From assembly GCA_945787635.1 (NCBI GenBank), contig CALZIK010000052.1:55840-119839 (forward strand): a stretch of DNA of 64,000 nucleotides, in the 5' to 3' direction. Positions 53,497 to 63,023 of this stretch are shown one piece after another. The position numbers and the translations under genes are program-made. How positions within the stretch are numbered: position 1 is the first letter of the stretch; each line of letters opens with the position of its first letter. The notes beneath the pieces were generated by a model. That model had not been told where the DNA came from and did no database searches. It worked only from the letters and a program-made list of their open reading frames with translations. The DNA comes from Thermoanaerobaculia bacterium. GTDB taxonomy: Bacteria > Acidobacteriota > Thermoanaerobaculia > Multivoradales > JAHEKO01.

Positions 53497-54099
53497 ATGG
53501 GGCAGTTTCGGGATGATCCACGTAGTGTGCTGGCGACTCGCCTGGCCGAGGTCGGGCGCGAGCAGCGGCTCTCGCGCGGTGAGGTCCTCTTTCATCAGGG
53601 CGATCCAGCGCACGAGATTTTTGGCTTCGTAGCGGGACGCGTCCGGCTCGATCGCAATCTGGCGGACGGTCAGGTGGTTACTGTGGGCGTCGCACGCGGG
53701 CCGAGCCTCCTGGCGGAAGCCGCGTTGTTCTCCGATTTCTACCGATGCAGCGCGACTGCCGAGAGAGCGTTTGCCCTGTTTCGGGTTCCCAAGATCGTAG
53801 TCCTCGAGCTTCTCGAAACCGATCCGTCGTTTTCGCGAGACCTCGCTCGCAGCCTGATGTCCGAGGTTCGCGACCTGCGCACTCGACTCGAGCTGCGCAA
53901 CGTCCGGCCGGCAGCGGACCGCGTGGTCCAATACCTGCGATTGCTGCAGAGCCGTGGCCAGCCGGTCACGGATCGGCCACTGTCCGCGTTGGCCTCAGAG
54001 CTTGGTCTCACGCCCGAGACTCTGTACCGCGTCGTCGGGCGACTCGAGCGAGAGGGACGCCTGCGCCGAGATGGAAGGCGCCTGGTCTTCCTCTCCTGA
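53497..54099 (+). CDS. Crp/Fnr family transcriptional regulator
   Basis: The 200-residue protein has an N-terminal cyclic-nucleotide-binding-like beta-roll (LSRGEVLFHQGDPAHEIFGFVAGRVRL, GPSLLAEAALF). The C-terminal winged helix-turn-helix is LSALASELGLTPETLYRVVGRLEREGRL. There is no cysteine cluster of the Fnr type, and the Arg/Ser cAMP contacts of Crp are not obvious, so the effector is unknown. The Spy-like gene starts 84 bp downstream on the same strand and may be its target. Confidence 0.88.
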   Translation: MGQFRDDPRSVLATRLAEVGREQRLSRGEVLFHQGDPAHEIFGFVAGRVRLDRNLADGQVVTVGVARGPSLLAEAALFSDFYRCSATAERAFALFRVPKIVVLELLETDPSFSRDLARSLMSEVRDLRTRLELRNVRPAADRVVQYLRLLQSRGQPVTDRPLSALASELGLTPETLYRVVGRLEREGRLRRDGRRLVFLS

Positions 54100-54183
54100 A
54101 AACCTGACGCGGATCATTGTCCGGGACCGGGTTTTCGGCGACCATGAAGCTGCGGAACGAACGATCTGACAGGAAGGAAGGAA

Positions 54184-54717
54184 ATGAAGCGGAAAGCACA
54201 CTGCGCAACCGCCCTATTCGGACTCGTCCTGGCCGGACCGGTCCTGGCCCAGCATGATCAGCACACGCAGCACGCCGGCCACTCCGCCTATGCGGATCAA
54301 GAGCCGAGCGGAATCTCGTCGCTATCCCAACAGGAGATGTCGGACCTTCTGGCAGGCGCCGGTATGGGGCTGGCGAGGCCGGCCGAGCTCAATCAGTATC
54401 CCGGGCCGAAGCACGTGCTCGAGCTGGCCGAAGAGCTCGAGCTGAGCGCCGCGCAGCGAGCGAGCGTCGAAGCTATCCGTCTCGAGATGCTCGAGAAAGC
54501 GAAGGCGTTGGGAGAGGAGATCGTCGACAAGGAGCGGCACCTCGACAAGCGCTTCGCCCATCGGCATATCGACGAGGAGACGCTGCTCGCAGTGATCGCC
54601 GAGATCGCGGAGCTCCACGGCGAGCTGCGCTTCGCGCATCTGCGCGCTCACCTCGGAACGCGAGAGGTCCTTTCCCCCGAGCAGATCGAAAGCTACGATC
54701 GTCTCCGCGGGTACTAG
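54184..54717 (+). CDS. Spy/CpxP-like periplasmic protein with His-rich N-terminus
   Basis: The 177-residue protein has a signal peptide (cleavage near LAQ, residue 23) and then a His-rich segment (HDQHTQHAGHSAY). Helical repeats follow, with LELSAAQRASVEAIRLEMLEKAKAL, DKRFAHRHIDEETLLAVIAEIAELHGELR and LSPEQIESYDRLR. This LTxxQ-like alpha-helical pattern fits the Spy/CpxP/CnrX heavy-metal-resistance superfamily, which act as periplasmic chaperones or metal sensors. The GGAAGGAAGGAA sequence before the ATG is a strong ribosome-binding site. Confidence 0.78.
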   Translation: MKRKAHCATALFGLVLAGPVLAQHDQHTQHAGHSAYADQEPSGISSLSQQEMSDLLAGAGMGLARPAELNQYPGPKHVLELAEELELSAAQRASVEAIRLEMLEKAKALGEEIVDKERHLDKRFAHRHIDEETLLAVIAEIAELHGELRFAHLRAHLGTREVLSPEQIESYDRLRGY

Positions 54718-54836
54718 AGTCCCGAGCGGTAAGTTCGTTGTCACACCGAGCGCGGTGAGGCGCCCGCCACCTCAGCCGGCGGAGCCGGCCCGACCGCGGG
54801 CTTGGCTTCGCTGCCTATGCGAACGCTCGAGACCCT

Positions 54837-55343
54837 CTAGGGCCGCGACTTGAGCGCTTCGAGCTCCGCTCGGAGCGTCTTTGTCTCGGCTTCGAGCGAC
54901 CGCAGCCGAGCCGCCACCTCTTCACGAGATAGCCCGGCCACCGCGAACTCGACGATGTGGGCGCCGGTACCTGGCTTGACTACGATGGTCACCCTCTCGT
55001 CCTTTCCGGCGAAGATCGGAACGCCCTTCTTGACCTCTGTGATCATGCCTTCGCCTTCGACACGAACGTCGAAGACGCCGGCTTCGAGCCCGTCGAGCAG
55101 AAGGCTCTGGGTGTTCGGGGCTCGAACCAGGAACTCTTCGGCGTAGTCGACGAGCTCACCGTCAGGGGTGACCGCCGAGGCACGCGCCGGAGTGTCGGCG
55201 AGCGCGTTGTCCGAGACCTTGACGATCACCCAGAGGCGGCCGGTCGTGGGTTCGGCGGACAGGGGAGTCCCCTGTGCGAGGGCGACCAGGGCGGCGATAG
55301 CGAGGGACGGGAAGAAACCACAGCGACGGGTAGCCGACTGCAT
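54837..55343 (-). CDS. Exported protein with beta domain and C-terminal coiled coil
   Basis: The 168-residue protein has a signal peptide (FFPSLAIAALVALAQGTPLSA), then a beta-rich domain of ~100 residues (GRLWVIVKVSDNALADTPARA...VFDVRVEGEGMITEVKKGVPIF). A short helical coiled coil (EEVAARLRSLEAETKTLRAELEALKS) ends the protein. The pattern suggests a PEGA- or carboxypeptidase-regulatory-like fold, but I cannot assign a family. It is probably periplasmic or outer-membrane associated through the coiled coil. Confidence 0.65.
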   Translation of the reverse strand: MQSATRRCGFFPSLAIAALVALAQGTPLSAEPTTGRLWVIVKVSDNALADTPARASAVTPDGELVDYAEEFLVRAPNTQSLLLDGLEAGVFDVRVEGEGMITEVKKGVPIFAGKDERVTIVVKPGTGAHIVEFAVAGLSREEVAARLRSLEAETKTLRAELEALKSRP

Positions 55344-55457
55344 CTTCTCCTCCTAGCCGGCCGGCTCACGAGCTGGCGGTGCATCCGTACGCCGAAGTCG
55401 GCCGATTGCGAGATCAGGACACAGTTCGAGGCGACGGTCAATGGGCGCCGACATCGC

Positions 55458-57494
55458 TCATCTCCCCGGGGAGCCCTGAAACAGGTTCTCCCGGGCGATG
55501 AGCTCGCGGGTCGTCGCGTCGGCGTGCTCGCGCGCCTGGCGAACCCGCTCGCGCCAGTCGGGCTCCCTGCGCAGAGCCGCCACCTGAGCCCGCTTGAAAA
55601 GGGCCATCGGGTACACCGGGTGAGACGGTGACACCTGATCGAGCGCGCTCGCCGCCTCCTCGAGGCGGCGGCTCGCCAGGTAGCAGACGCCCAACTCTAA
55701 AGAATGAGTGAAGTCTTGGGGCTCGATGTCGCGGGCGCGCTCGAAGGCGCGGATCGCGGCCGGCGTGTCCTCGAGCGCCATGCTCAGTTCGCCCAACCTG
55801 GTGAGCTCCTTGACGGGTGCCGGCTTGAGCGCGATGACACGTTCGAGATAGCGTCGTGCCTCGGCGAGTCGCCGCTCGCGCTGGCGAATCTGCGCCATGG
55901 CCTCGAGAGCCGGCAAACGCCTGGGTGCCTCGGCCAGCACGCTCTCGAAGAGCGGCGCCGCCCGATCCCATCGACCGGCTCGGAAGTAGTGCATCGCTTG
56001 GTAGTGGCGCAGATCGATCGAGCCGGGGTGGATCTTCCGCGCTCTCTCGAAGAAGACCTGGGCTTCGCGCTCGCGCCCCAGCACCGAATGGGCGACCGCG
56101 AGCCGCAGCGAGACGGCCAGATTCTCCGGATCGACTTCGAGCACCCGGCTGAAGATCGGAATCGTCGCCGCGTACTCGCCACGAACAAAAAGCGCTGAGC
56201 CCAGGTCGAGATCACGAAAGATGTGCGTCATGTCCTTGGGGTTGGGGGCGTTTTCGCGCACGCCGGGCTCGGTTCCCGAGTCGAAATAGCCGAGGCTAGC
56301 GAGCTTGCGAAGGGTCTCTTCGTCCAGGGTCTCGCTCTCGGTCCGCGTCGAGACCGGCTCGCGCGGGTAGTCGCGCAAGGCCAGGGCCAGGGGCCTGTCG
56401 ATCTCGACCTCGGCGGCCAGATCGTGCGACTCCGCCGGGTCGGTCTCGACGTCGTAGATCTCGGTCTCGCCGGAGCGGATCACCTTGAGGGATCCGCTCA
56501 CGCCCATGGTCTGAGGCTGCCAGCCGTACTGAAGGTAGGGCTTCATCGCCTCGCCGAGGACCGGCTCTTCCGTGCCGCTCAGCCAGCCGGGCGACTCTTG
56601 GCCGTCGGCCCAGCCCAGAATCGTGTCGTAGGCTCGCCGGGCGCTGACCGGAACGGTTCGGCGTCCCGCTGAGATCCCGGAGCCGGCGACGACGAGCGGC
56701 ACGCGCATCACGCCCTGGTAGAGGAGATTGCCGTGGAGCGCTTCGCCGTGCTCGCCGAGTCCCTCGCCGTGATCCGCTACGACGACGATCATTGACGGGC
56801 CGTTTTCCGTTCGCGCCTCGAAGCCGGCGACGAGACGGCCGAGCTCCTGATCCATGAAAGCGATCTCACCCTGGTAGAGGTCGTTCGGGTACCGGGACCG
56901 GAAGGGCTCGGGCGGAGCATAGGGCTCGTGCGGATCGAAGAAGTGCACCCATAGAAACAGCGGGTCGCGCGAGCCTTGCTGGAGATAGGCCAGGGCACGG
57001 TCGGTTGTCGAGCCCGCATCCCGCTCCGCCTGCCCGTCCGCGAAGGCGTCGTCGAAGTGATCGAATCCCCGGGCGAGACCGAACTGACGAGACAGCGGGT
57101 AGCCGGAGACGAACGCCGCGGTCCCGTAGCCGCGCTCGCGGAGCTCTCCGGCCAGGAGAGACTGCTCCTCGGATACGAACCTGCCGTTCTCGTGGATGCC
57201 GTGCTTCGCCGGATAAAGGCCTGTCAACATGGATGTGTGAGCCGGCAGCGTCATCGGCGCCGTCGCGTAGGCCTGGGTGAAGATCAGCCCGCGCGCCGCG
57301 AGAGTGTCGAGATGCGGGGTCTCGAACTGGTTCGACTCGAAGCCGAGTCGATCGGCGCGGGTAGTGTCGAGGGTCACGAGGAGAATCGATGGCCGGGGGG
57401 GTTGCGCCGGCGGACCCGATCCGGGCTCAACGCCTCCGCACGCGACGAGGCCCAGCGCCACGAAGAGCAGCGGAACGATTTGATCGGGCTTCAT
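55458..57494 (-). CDS. Sulfatase-like hydrolase lipoprotein with C-terminal TPR repeats
   Basis: The 678-residue protein has a lipobox (LVACGG, Cys19) and an alkaline-phosphatase/sulfatase domain with intact catalytic residues: Asp43 in VTLDTTRADRL, Thr82 in APMTLPAHTSMLTGLYP, and ADHGEGLGEHG. The nucleophile is Thr, not Cys/Ser in a C-x-P-x-R motif, so it is more likely a phosphate-transfer or hydrolase variant than a true sulfatase. The C-terminal third (about 430-665) consists of tetratricopeptide-like repeats. It faces the periplasm. A TATATA element at 57524-57529 lies 30 nt before the ATG. The frame is open to 57632, but the ATG at 57494 starts the signal peptide. Confidence 0.9.
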   Translation of the reverse strand: MKPDQIVPLLFVALGLVACGGVEPGSGPPAQPPRPSILLVTLDTTRADRLGFESNQFETPHLDTLAARGLIFTQAYATAPMTLPAHTSMLTGLYPAKHGIHENGRFVSEEQSLLAGELRERGYGTAAFVSGYPLSRQFGLARGFDHFDDAFADGQAERDAGSTTDRALAYLQQGSRDPLFLWVHFFDPHEPYAPPEPFRSRYPNDLYQGEIAFMDQELGRLVAGFEARTENGPSMIVVVADHGEGLGEHGEALHGNLLYQGVMRVPLVVAGSGISAGRRTVPVSARRAYDTILGWADGQESPGWLSGTEEPVLGEAMKPYLQYGWQPQTMGVSGSLKVIRSGETEIYDVETDPAESHDLAAEVEIDRPLALALRDYPREPVSTRTESETLDEETLRKLASLGYFDSGTEPGVRENAPNPKDMTHIFRDLDLGSALFVRGEYAATIPIFSRVLEVDPENLAVSLRLAVAHSVLGREREAQVFFERARKIHPGSIDLRHYQAMHYFRAGRWDRAAPLFESVLAEAPRRLPALEAMAQIRQRERRLAEARRYLERVIALKPAPVKELTRLGELSMALEDTPAAIRAFERARDIEPQDFTHSLELGVCYLASRRLEEAASALDQVSPSHPVYPMALFKRAQVAALRREPDWRERVRQAREHADATTRELIARENLFQGSPGR

Positions 57495-57523
57495 CAGAAA
57501 CAGCGCTCTCCGACTGACCTCGG

Positions 57524-57529
57524 TATATA
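57524..57529 (-). promoter_or_regulatory. Possible -10 element of the sulfatase-TPR gene
   Basis: On the - strand TATATA, within TGCTATATA (an extended -10-like context), lies 30 nt upstream of the ATG at 57494. No obvious -35 hexamer. Confidence 0.35.
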
Positions 57530-57587
57530 GCACAGCGCGCTCAGGGTAGGATCTCCCGATTGCCCGCTGCCGTAAACGACCCCAGAG

Positions 57588-58625
57588 ATGATCACTCTTT
57601 CTCATCAGCGTCACGAGCTTCGCCTGCGCCACACCTTCCGCCTAGCGCGGGGCGCGAGCGATACGCGGACCAACCTGTTCGTCGAGCTCGAGCACGAAGG
57701 TCTGGTCGGGCTCGGCGAGGCGGCTCCGATCGAGCGCTACGGACAGGACTGGACTTCGGCCGCGAAGGCGGTCGAGGAGATGGTCGCGCGGCTCGCGGAG
57801 CCGACGGTCGATCCGCGCGCGTTCGACTCGGCCGCCGAGCTCGCCGCAGTTCGCGGGCAGCCGGCGGCGGAAGCGGCGATCGACATGGCGCTGCGGGATC
57901 TCGCCGGGAAGCGCTTGGGAGCGCCCTACTATGAGCTGCTGGGACTGGATCCACGGTCGATGCCGGTGACCTCCTTCACGATCGGGATGGACACCCCGGA
58001 GGTCGTCGAGGCCAAGGTGCGCGAAGCCGCGGAGTTCGCGGTCTTGAAGGTCAAGATGGGCTCCGACGAGGATCGCGGCGTGCTCGAAACGGTGCGGGGT
58101 GTGACCGATCGTCCCGTTCGGGTCGATGCCAACGAGGGGTGGACCTTCGAAGACGCGCTCGAGCGGCTCGAGTGGCTGCATGAGATGGGGGTCGAGCTCG
58201 TCGAGCAGCCGCTGCCGGCCGACCAGCTCGAAGCGACACGGGAGCTTCGGCACATCAGTCCGCTGCCGCTCTTCGCCGACGAGAGCGTCCATCGCTCGGC
58301 CGAGGTCCCCCGGCTCGCCGAGGCATTTGATGGCATCAACATCAAGCTGACGAAGTGCGGCGGCATGGGCGAGGCGCTGCGGATGATCTCGGTGGCCCGA
58401 GCCCACGGACTGCAGATAATGCTCGGGTGCATGATCGAGTCCTCGCTCGCGGTCACCGCCGCAGCCCACCTCGCGCCTCTCGTCGACCACGTAGATCTCG
58501 ACGGCAATCTGCTGATTTCAAACGATCCGTTCGTCGGAGCCGCGGTAGAAGAAGGCCGGCTAGTTCTGCCGCGGGATCCTGGTCTCGGTGTTCACCGCAG
58601 CGAAACCGGATTCGGAAGGGCATAA
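57588..58625 (+). CDS. Dipeptide epimerase (L-Ala-D/L-Glu epimerase, enolase superfamily)
   Basis: The 345-residue protein has the muconate-lactonizing-type enolase-superfamily residues: KVK at 154-156 (LKVKMG), Asp180 (DANEGW), Glu206 (VEQPLP), Asp231 (ADES), KLTK (253-256) and the DLD metal/specificity pair at 303-305. This combination is diagnostic of dipeptide epimerases, and L-Ala-D-Glu from murein peptides is the expected substrate. It is the first gene of a rightward run leading to a sugar kinase, ChbG/YdjC protein and a symporter. Confidence 0.92.
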   Translation: MITLSHQRHELRLRHTFRLARGASDTRTNLFVELEHEGLVGLGEAAPIERYGQDWTSAAKAVEEMVARLAEPTVDPRAFDSAAELAAVRGQPAAEAAIDMALRDLAGKRLGAPYYELLGLDPRSMPVTSFTIGMDTPEVVEAKVREAAEFAVLKVKMGSDEDRGVLETVRGVTDRPVRVDANEGWTFEDALERLEWLHEMGVELVEQPLPADQLEATRELRHISPLPLFADESVHRSAEVPRLAEAFDGINIKLTKCGGMGEALRMISVARAHGLQIMLGCMIESSLAVTAAAHLAPLVDHVDLDGNLLISNDPFVGAAVEEGRLVLPRDPGLGVHRSETGFGRA

Positions 58626-58632
58626 TCCGCTC

Positions 58633-59529
58633 GTGCGCTATGTGATCGGAATCGACGCCGGAGGCACCAAGACCGTGGCGCTTCTCGCCGACGAGAACGG
58701 CGAGATCATCGCGAAAGCCCGCGGCGGCGGCGCGAACCTCATCGTTCACGGGGAGCTCGAGGTCGAGAAGGTCCTGCATCAGGTGGTCGAGGACCTCGAG
58801 GCCCCCGGGCCGATCGCCGGGGCGTGCCTGGGCATGGCCGGCGTGGCGAGGCCGGAGGAGGAGGAGTTGATCCGCGGGGTGGCGAGGCGGCTGCGGCTGC
58901 CCCGGGAGCTCAAGATCGTTCCCGATCCGCTCATCGCTCTGGTGGCGGGCGCCCCACTGGGCATCGGCATCGTGGTCGTGGCCGGCACCGGTTCGATCGC
59001 CTATGGCGTCGACCCGAAGGGGCAGACGGCGCGCTCGGGAGGCTGGGGTTATCTGCTCGGTGACGAGGGATCGGCTTTCTGGCTCGGTCACGCGGCGGTG
59101 CGCCAGGGTATCCGGGCCCTCGACGGCCGCGGTCCGGCGACCACCCTTCTCGATCGGATCGCGAAGAAGCTCGAGCTCGAGATCCCGGAAGGGCTGGTCA
59201 AGTGGTTCTACGATCAGGAGCTTTCCCGGCACCGCGTGGCCGCCCTGGCGAGCGTCGTCGAGGAGGCCGCCAACGAGGGAGACGAGGCGGCGAGCTCGCT
59301 GCTCGGTCAGGCCGCTGCACATCTGGCGCGCGCCGGCAGGGCGGTGGCCCGTCAGCTCGATTTCGCGGAACCGTACGCCTTCGTGCAGGCGGGCGGCGTC
59401 TTTCGCGCCTGTCCGAGCCTCCATCCGCGCCTCGAGTCGTGCCTCGACCTGCCGCAGGCCCGGCCCGTACGCCTGGATGGGGAGCCGGCCAGGGGCGCGG
59501 TCACGCTCGCGCTTCAATTGCTGGGCTGA
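58633..59529 (+). CDS. BadF/BadG-type ATPase, probable amino-sugar kinase
   Basis: The 298-residue protein belongs to the ASKHA fold: phosphate-1 motif VIGIDAGGTKTVALL, GACLGMAGVARPEEE, the GTGS loop (VVAGTGSIAYGV) and GGWGYLLGDEGSAFWLGH. The last is the signature of the N-acetylglucosamine/N-acetylmuramic acid kinase group of the BadF family (NAGK, MurK). Its place after a dipeptide epimerase fits muropeptide sugar salvage. The GTG at 58633 is 7 nt after the previous stop; an in-frame ATG at 58588 would overlap the epimerase gene. Confidence 0.9.
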   Translation: MRYVIGIDAGGTKTVALLADENGEIIAKARGGGANLIVHGELEVEKVLHQVVEDLEAPGPIAGACLGMAGVARPEEEELIRGVARRLRLPRELKIVPDPLIALVAGAPLGIGIVVVAGTGSIAYGVDPKGQTARSGGWGYLLGDEGSAFWLGHAAVRQGIRALDGRGPATTLLDRIAKKLELEIPEGLVKWFYDQELSRHRVAALASVVEEAANEGDEAASSLLGQAAAHLARAGRAVARQLDFAEPYAFVQAGGVFRACPSLHPRLESCLDLPQARPVRLDGEPARGAVTLALQLLG

Positions 59530-60308
59530 TGGCTGATCGCAGCCAACGCAGCCAGCGAATGAAGTTTCTGATTGTCAACGCCGACGATCTGGGGCGCACG
59601 CCCGGAATCAACTCGGGGATTTTCGAGGCCCACGCCCGCGGGCTCGTGACCAGCGCGACGCTGATGGTGGGCTTTCCGGCCGCCGCCGAGGCGGCCGCCG
59701 AGCTTCTTCGCTACCCGAAGCTCGGCGTCGGGCTGCACGTGGCCCTGACCGGTGGGACGCCGATTCTCCCGCCGGAGGAAGTGCCCAGCCTGGTCGATCG
59801 GGAGGGCCGGCAGCCCCCACGGCCCGAAGGGCTCGGGGATCTCGATCCCGGAGAGCTTCGGGCCGAGATCGAGGCGCAGCTCGACCGTTTCCGACAGCTC
59901 GTCGGCCGGCCGCCGACCCACTTCGACAGCCACCATCATTCGCATCGCCTGCCCATCGTGTGCGACGCGCTGATCGAGATCGCGCGGCGCGAAGGTCTGC
60001 CGGTGCGCCGGGCGAGCGCAGAGATCGGCGAGCGGCTCCTTCGAGGGAGCGTGCGCACGACGGACGTTTTCGTTGAGGAGTTTTTCGGATCGAAGGCGAG
60101 GCCCGAGGTGTTCTCACGGATCGTGAGATCGGTCGCTGCGGGCGTGACCGAGCTGATGTGCCATCCAGGCCACGTCGACGAGGAGCTGCGCCAGGGAAGC
60201 AGCTACGCCGTCGACCGGGCGGCCGAGCTCGAGGTGTTGACCGATCCGGAGCTCGTACGTTTGATTCGAGACGAGGGCATCGGGCTGATCCACTACGGAG
60301 AGCTATGA
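59529..60308 (+). CDS. ChbG/YdjC-family deacetylase
   Basis: The 259-residue protein starts close to FLIVNADDLGRTPGINSGIFEAHARGLVTSATLMV and has HFDSHHHSHRLP and ELMCHPGHVDEEL, the metal and catalytic motifs of the ChbG/YdjC family. These remove N-acetyl groups from chitooligosaccharides or related amino sugars. The ATG at 59529 overlaps the kinase stop as TGATG, giving a ten-residue extension; an alternative ATG at 59559 begins exactly at MKFLIVNADDLG, as in most family members. Confidence 0.86.
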   Translation: MADRSQRSQRMKFLIVNADDLGRTPGINSGIFEAHARGLVTSATLMVGFPAAAEAAAELLRYPKLGVGLHVALTGGTPILPPEEVPSLVDREGRQPPRPEGLGDLDPGELRAEIEAQLDRFRQLVGRPPTHFDSHHHSHRLPIVCDALIEIARREGLPVRRASAEIGERLLRGSVRTTDVFVEEFFGSKARPEVFSRIVRSVAAGVTELMCHPGHVDEELRQGSSYAVDRAAELEVLTDPELVRLIRDEGIGLIHYGEL

Positions 60309-60327
60309 CCGATCGAGGAGCCCGTCG

Positions 60328-61779
60328 GTGAGCATCGGCGCGATCGACCTCGCGATTCTCCTCGTCTACATGGCCGGGGTCGTCGCACTCGGCACCTGGG
60401 TGGGGCGGGGCACGCGCAGTGTCGCCGACTTCATGCTCGGCGGCCGCAACCTTCCTTGGTGGCTGATCCTGTTCTCGATCGTCGCGACCGAGACCAGTAC
60501 GGTCACGTTTCTGAGCATTCCGGGCTTTGCCTTCAGCCGCGACATGACCTGGCTTCAGATTCCGCTGGGCTACGTGATCGGTCGCTTTGTGGTGGTCTTT
60601 CTGCTCCTGCCGCAGTACTTCAAGGGGTCGTTCTACACCGCCTACGAGGTCCTCGACCGGCGTTTCGGGGGCGCGACCAAACAGACCGCGTCGGTGCTGT
60701 TCATCATCACCCGCAGCCTGGCCGACGGCCTTCGACTGTTTCTCACGGCGATCGTGCTCGAGGAGATGACCGGGCTGCCGATCCATTGGGCGGTGGCCGC
60801 GATCGGGGTGGCCACGATCGCCTACACGGTTCTCGGCGGCATGCGCGCGGTGCTCTGGACCGACTTGGTTCAGTTCGCCGTCTACATGGGTGGCGCGATC
60901 CTCGCGTTCGTTTTGCTTCTGGCTCGCCTGCCCGAGGGCTGGTCGCAGCTCGTCACCGTGGGCGAGGCCGCCGGGAAGCTCAGGGTCTTCGATTTGAGCT
61001 TCGACTGGAGTGAGCCGTACGGCCTGTGGGCGGGGCTTCTGGGCGGAGCGTTCCTCACGCTTGGCACGCACGGCGTCGACCAGATGATGGTCCAACGATA
61101 TCTGTGCGCCCGCAAGCTGCGCGACGCGCAGAGGGCTGTCTGGGTGGGCAGCTTCATCGTCGTCGCGCAGTTCGCGCTCTTTCTTCTGATCGGAGTGGGC
61201 CTCTACTGCTTCTATCAGCTCTTTCCGCCGGAGGTCGCCTTCGAGCGGCCGGACCGGGTCTTCGCGCGATTCATTCTCGACGAGATGCCGATCGGCGTGC
61301 TCGGGATTCTGCTCGGCGCGATCTTCGCCGCGGCCATGTCCACGCTGTCGAGCTCGCTCAACTCCTGCGCCACCGCCGCGGCCAGCGATCTCTACTTTCC
61401 ACTGGTCGACACGAAGATCTCGCCCGAGCGCAAGCTCCGGGTGACGCGTGTGCTGACCGTGCTGTTCGGGCTGGTCCAGATCGTGGTCGGGATCGGCGGG
61501 CAGTGGGTGCGCTCGTCGGTGGTCTCGAGCGTCCTCGGGATCGCCGCGTTCACGACCGGCATCGTGCTGGGGGTCTTTTTTCTGGGGATCTTCACGAACC
61601 GGGTCGGCCAGCGCGCCGCCCTCGCGGGGCTGGTCGTCGGCCTGGGGGGAATGACCGCGGTCTTTTTCGCGACCCCACTCGCCTGGCCCTGGTACGCAGT
61701 GGTGGGCTCCTTGGGGACGTTCGCCGTCGGGCTCGTGGCGAGCTACCTCTGGCCGCGGGCCGAGCCGGTCTCGTCGTAG
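60328..61779 (+). CDS. Sodium:solute symporter (SSS family)
   Basis: The 483-residue protein has about 13 membrane spans. The family signature is visible in GRGTRSVADFMLGGRNLPWWLILFSIVATE, AYTVLGGMRAVLWTDLVQFAVYMGG and the AAMSTLSSSLNSCATAAASDLY region. Transport is driven by Na+. The cluster context suggests an amino sugar, muropeptide or peptide substrate (inference). The GTG at 60328 gives a standard N-terminus. The gene's end overlaps the convergent serine hydrolase gene by 37 nt. Confidence 0.9.
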   Translation: MSIGAIDLAILLVYMAGVVALGTWVGRGTRSVADFMLGGRNLPWWLILFSIVATETSTVTFLSIPGFAFSRDMTWLQIPLGYVIGRFVVVFLLLPQYFKGSFYTAYEVLDRRFGGATKQTASVLFIITRSLADGLRLFLTAIVLEEMTGLPIHWAVAAIGVATIAYTVLGGMRAVLWTDLVQFAVYMGGAILAFVLLLARLPEGWSQLVTVGEAAGKLRVFDLSFDWSEPYGLWAGLLGGAFLTLGTHGVDQMMVQRYLCARKLRDAQRAVWVGSFIVVAQFALFLLIGVGLYCFYQLFPPEVAFERPDRVFARFILDEMPIGVLGILLGAIFAAAMSTLSSSLNSCATAAASDLYFPLVDTKISPERKLRVTRVLTVLFGLVQIVVGIGGQWVRSSVVSSVLGIAAFTTGIVLGVFFLGIFTNRVGQRAALAGLVVGLGGMTAVFFATPLAWPWYAVVGSLGTFAVGLVASYLWPRAEPVSS

Positions 61780-63023
61780 TCCAGGGCGAACCGGCGAAGA
61801 TCCGGCCTCCGATCTCGCGGCCGGCGGAGCTCGTGGTCGTAGATCACCCGGCCCAGGTTGCCCAGAAAGGGCAGGCCGACCTCCTCGTACTGGTAGTCGT
61901 CGTCGTTGAAGATTCGGTTGTCATTGACCGAGATCACCACGGTCAGCAGGAACTCGACGCCCTTGTCGAGATCCACGACGTAGGCGTTGTCGGTTAGGTA
62001 GCCGTACGCTTGCCCGACCTTGTTCAACACCCGGATCGAGTCCGGCATGGGCTCCTTGCTGTCTCCGAAGAGAACGTACTTGACGTAGCTGTCGTGGTAC
62101 TCCTCCGGATCGTAGACCGGGCGCCGGCTCTCGCGCGGCCTCATCCCCATGACCTGGTGGAGAAACCGATAGTCGCTCTCGGCCAGATCGAACCGTTGCT
62201 GGTCCGGCACGCTCTCGGGAAAGAGCGCCGAGCGGAGCAGCCTTTGGAGCACGTCGATCGACAGGAAGTTGGAGCCGGCGAAGTCCTTCGGCTCCTCGAT
62301 GAGCTCGCCGCCGGCGATGTGCCCCACGCCTCTCAGGATCGGCTCTGGAGCGCGGATCTCCTGCGGGTTGATCCTGGCGTGCTGCCGGTAGAGAATCTCG
62401 TCGCCTCGGAAGAACGAGAACGGATTGGTGTGCCGATTCTCGTCGGCGTCGAGCGCGACCGAGAGTCGATGGATCAGCCGAACGCCGGCGTAGCCCTTCT
62501 CCCGGAGGCGCTCGTTCATCGCCTCCTGGCCGACGAACTCGTAGAGCCGGTTGTAGGCGTCGTTGTCGCTGACCAGGAAGACCTTCTTGACGTAGTGCCC
62601 GATCGTCGGCCTGCCGCCGGGCGCGGTTTCGTCAATCGTCGCCTCGGTCTGGCCGGAGTAGTCCGCGCCGATCGCGAGCGGTGTGTCCCGGTCCAGCCCT
62701 TCGATGTCGAGAGTGTGCAGCTTTTCGAGGGCCAGGAGCGCGCCGGCCAGCTTGACCGTGCTCGCCGGGTAGAAGTACGCCGTCGGATCGACCCGGTACG
62801 CGTGGCGGGTGAATCGCGGCGAGTTGTCGCCGTCGCGATCGATCTGGGTGTAGAGGATCTGGACCTCGTAGCGCACGACGTCTTCGAGAACGGACGCGAA
62901 CCACTCCGGCCGCGAACGCAGGAGGTCCTCGACCAGGTTCTTCTGGGCCCTCCCGCCGCTCGCGCACGCGCTCATCAACACCATCGTCGCGCCTCCCAGT
63001 ATCGCCGCCTGGGCTCGTTTCAC
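61743..63023 (-). CDS. Serine hydrolase lipoprotein (beta-lactamase/PBP-like)
   Basis: The 426-residue protein has a lipoprotein signal (VLMSAC) and, about 80 residues on, FYPASTVKLAGALLALEKL. The S-x-x-K (STVK) is the serine beta-lactamase/penicillin-binding-protein active site. It is followed by LVSDNDAYNRLYE (the second SDN motif) and later VLNKVGQAYG, a K-x-G-like third motif. Enzymes of this type near DUF1343 genes (B. subtilis YbbE/AmlB neighbours) act on cell-wall peptides or esters. The GTG at 63023 overlaps the upstream DUF1343 stop (GTGA). The frame is open to 63575, but that part is a shadow. Confidence 0.86.
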   Translation of the reverse strand: MKRAQAAILGGATMVLMSACASGGRAQKNLVEDLLRSRPEWFASVLEDVVRYEVQILYTQIDRDGDNSPRFTRHAYRVDPTAYFYPASTVKLAGALLALEKLHTLDIEGLDRDTPLAIGADYSGQTEATIDETAPGGRPTIGHYVKKVFLVSDNDAYNRLYEFVGQEAMNERLREKGYAGVRLIHRLSVALDADENRHTNPFSFFRGDEILYRQHARINPQEIRAPEPILRGVGHIAGGELIEEPKDFAGSNFLSIDVLQRLLRSALFPESVPDQQRFDLAESDYRFLHQVMGMRPRESRRPVYDPEEYHDSYVKYVLFGDSKEPMPDSIRVLNKVGQAYGYLTDNAYVVDLDKGVEFLLTVVISVNDNRIFNDDDYQYEEVGLPFLGNLGRVIYDHELRRPRDRRPDLRRFALDYDETGSARGQR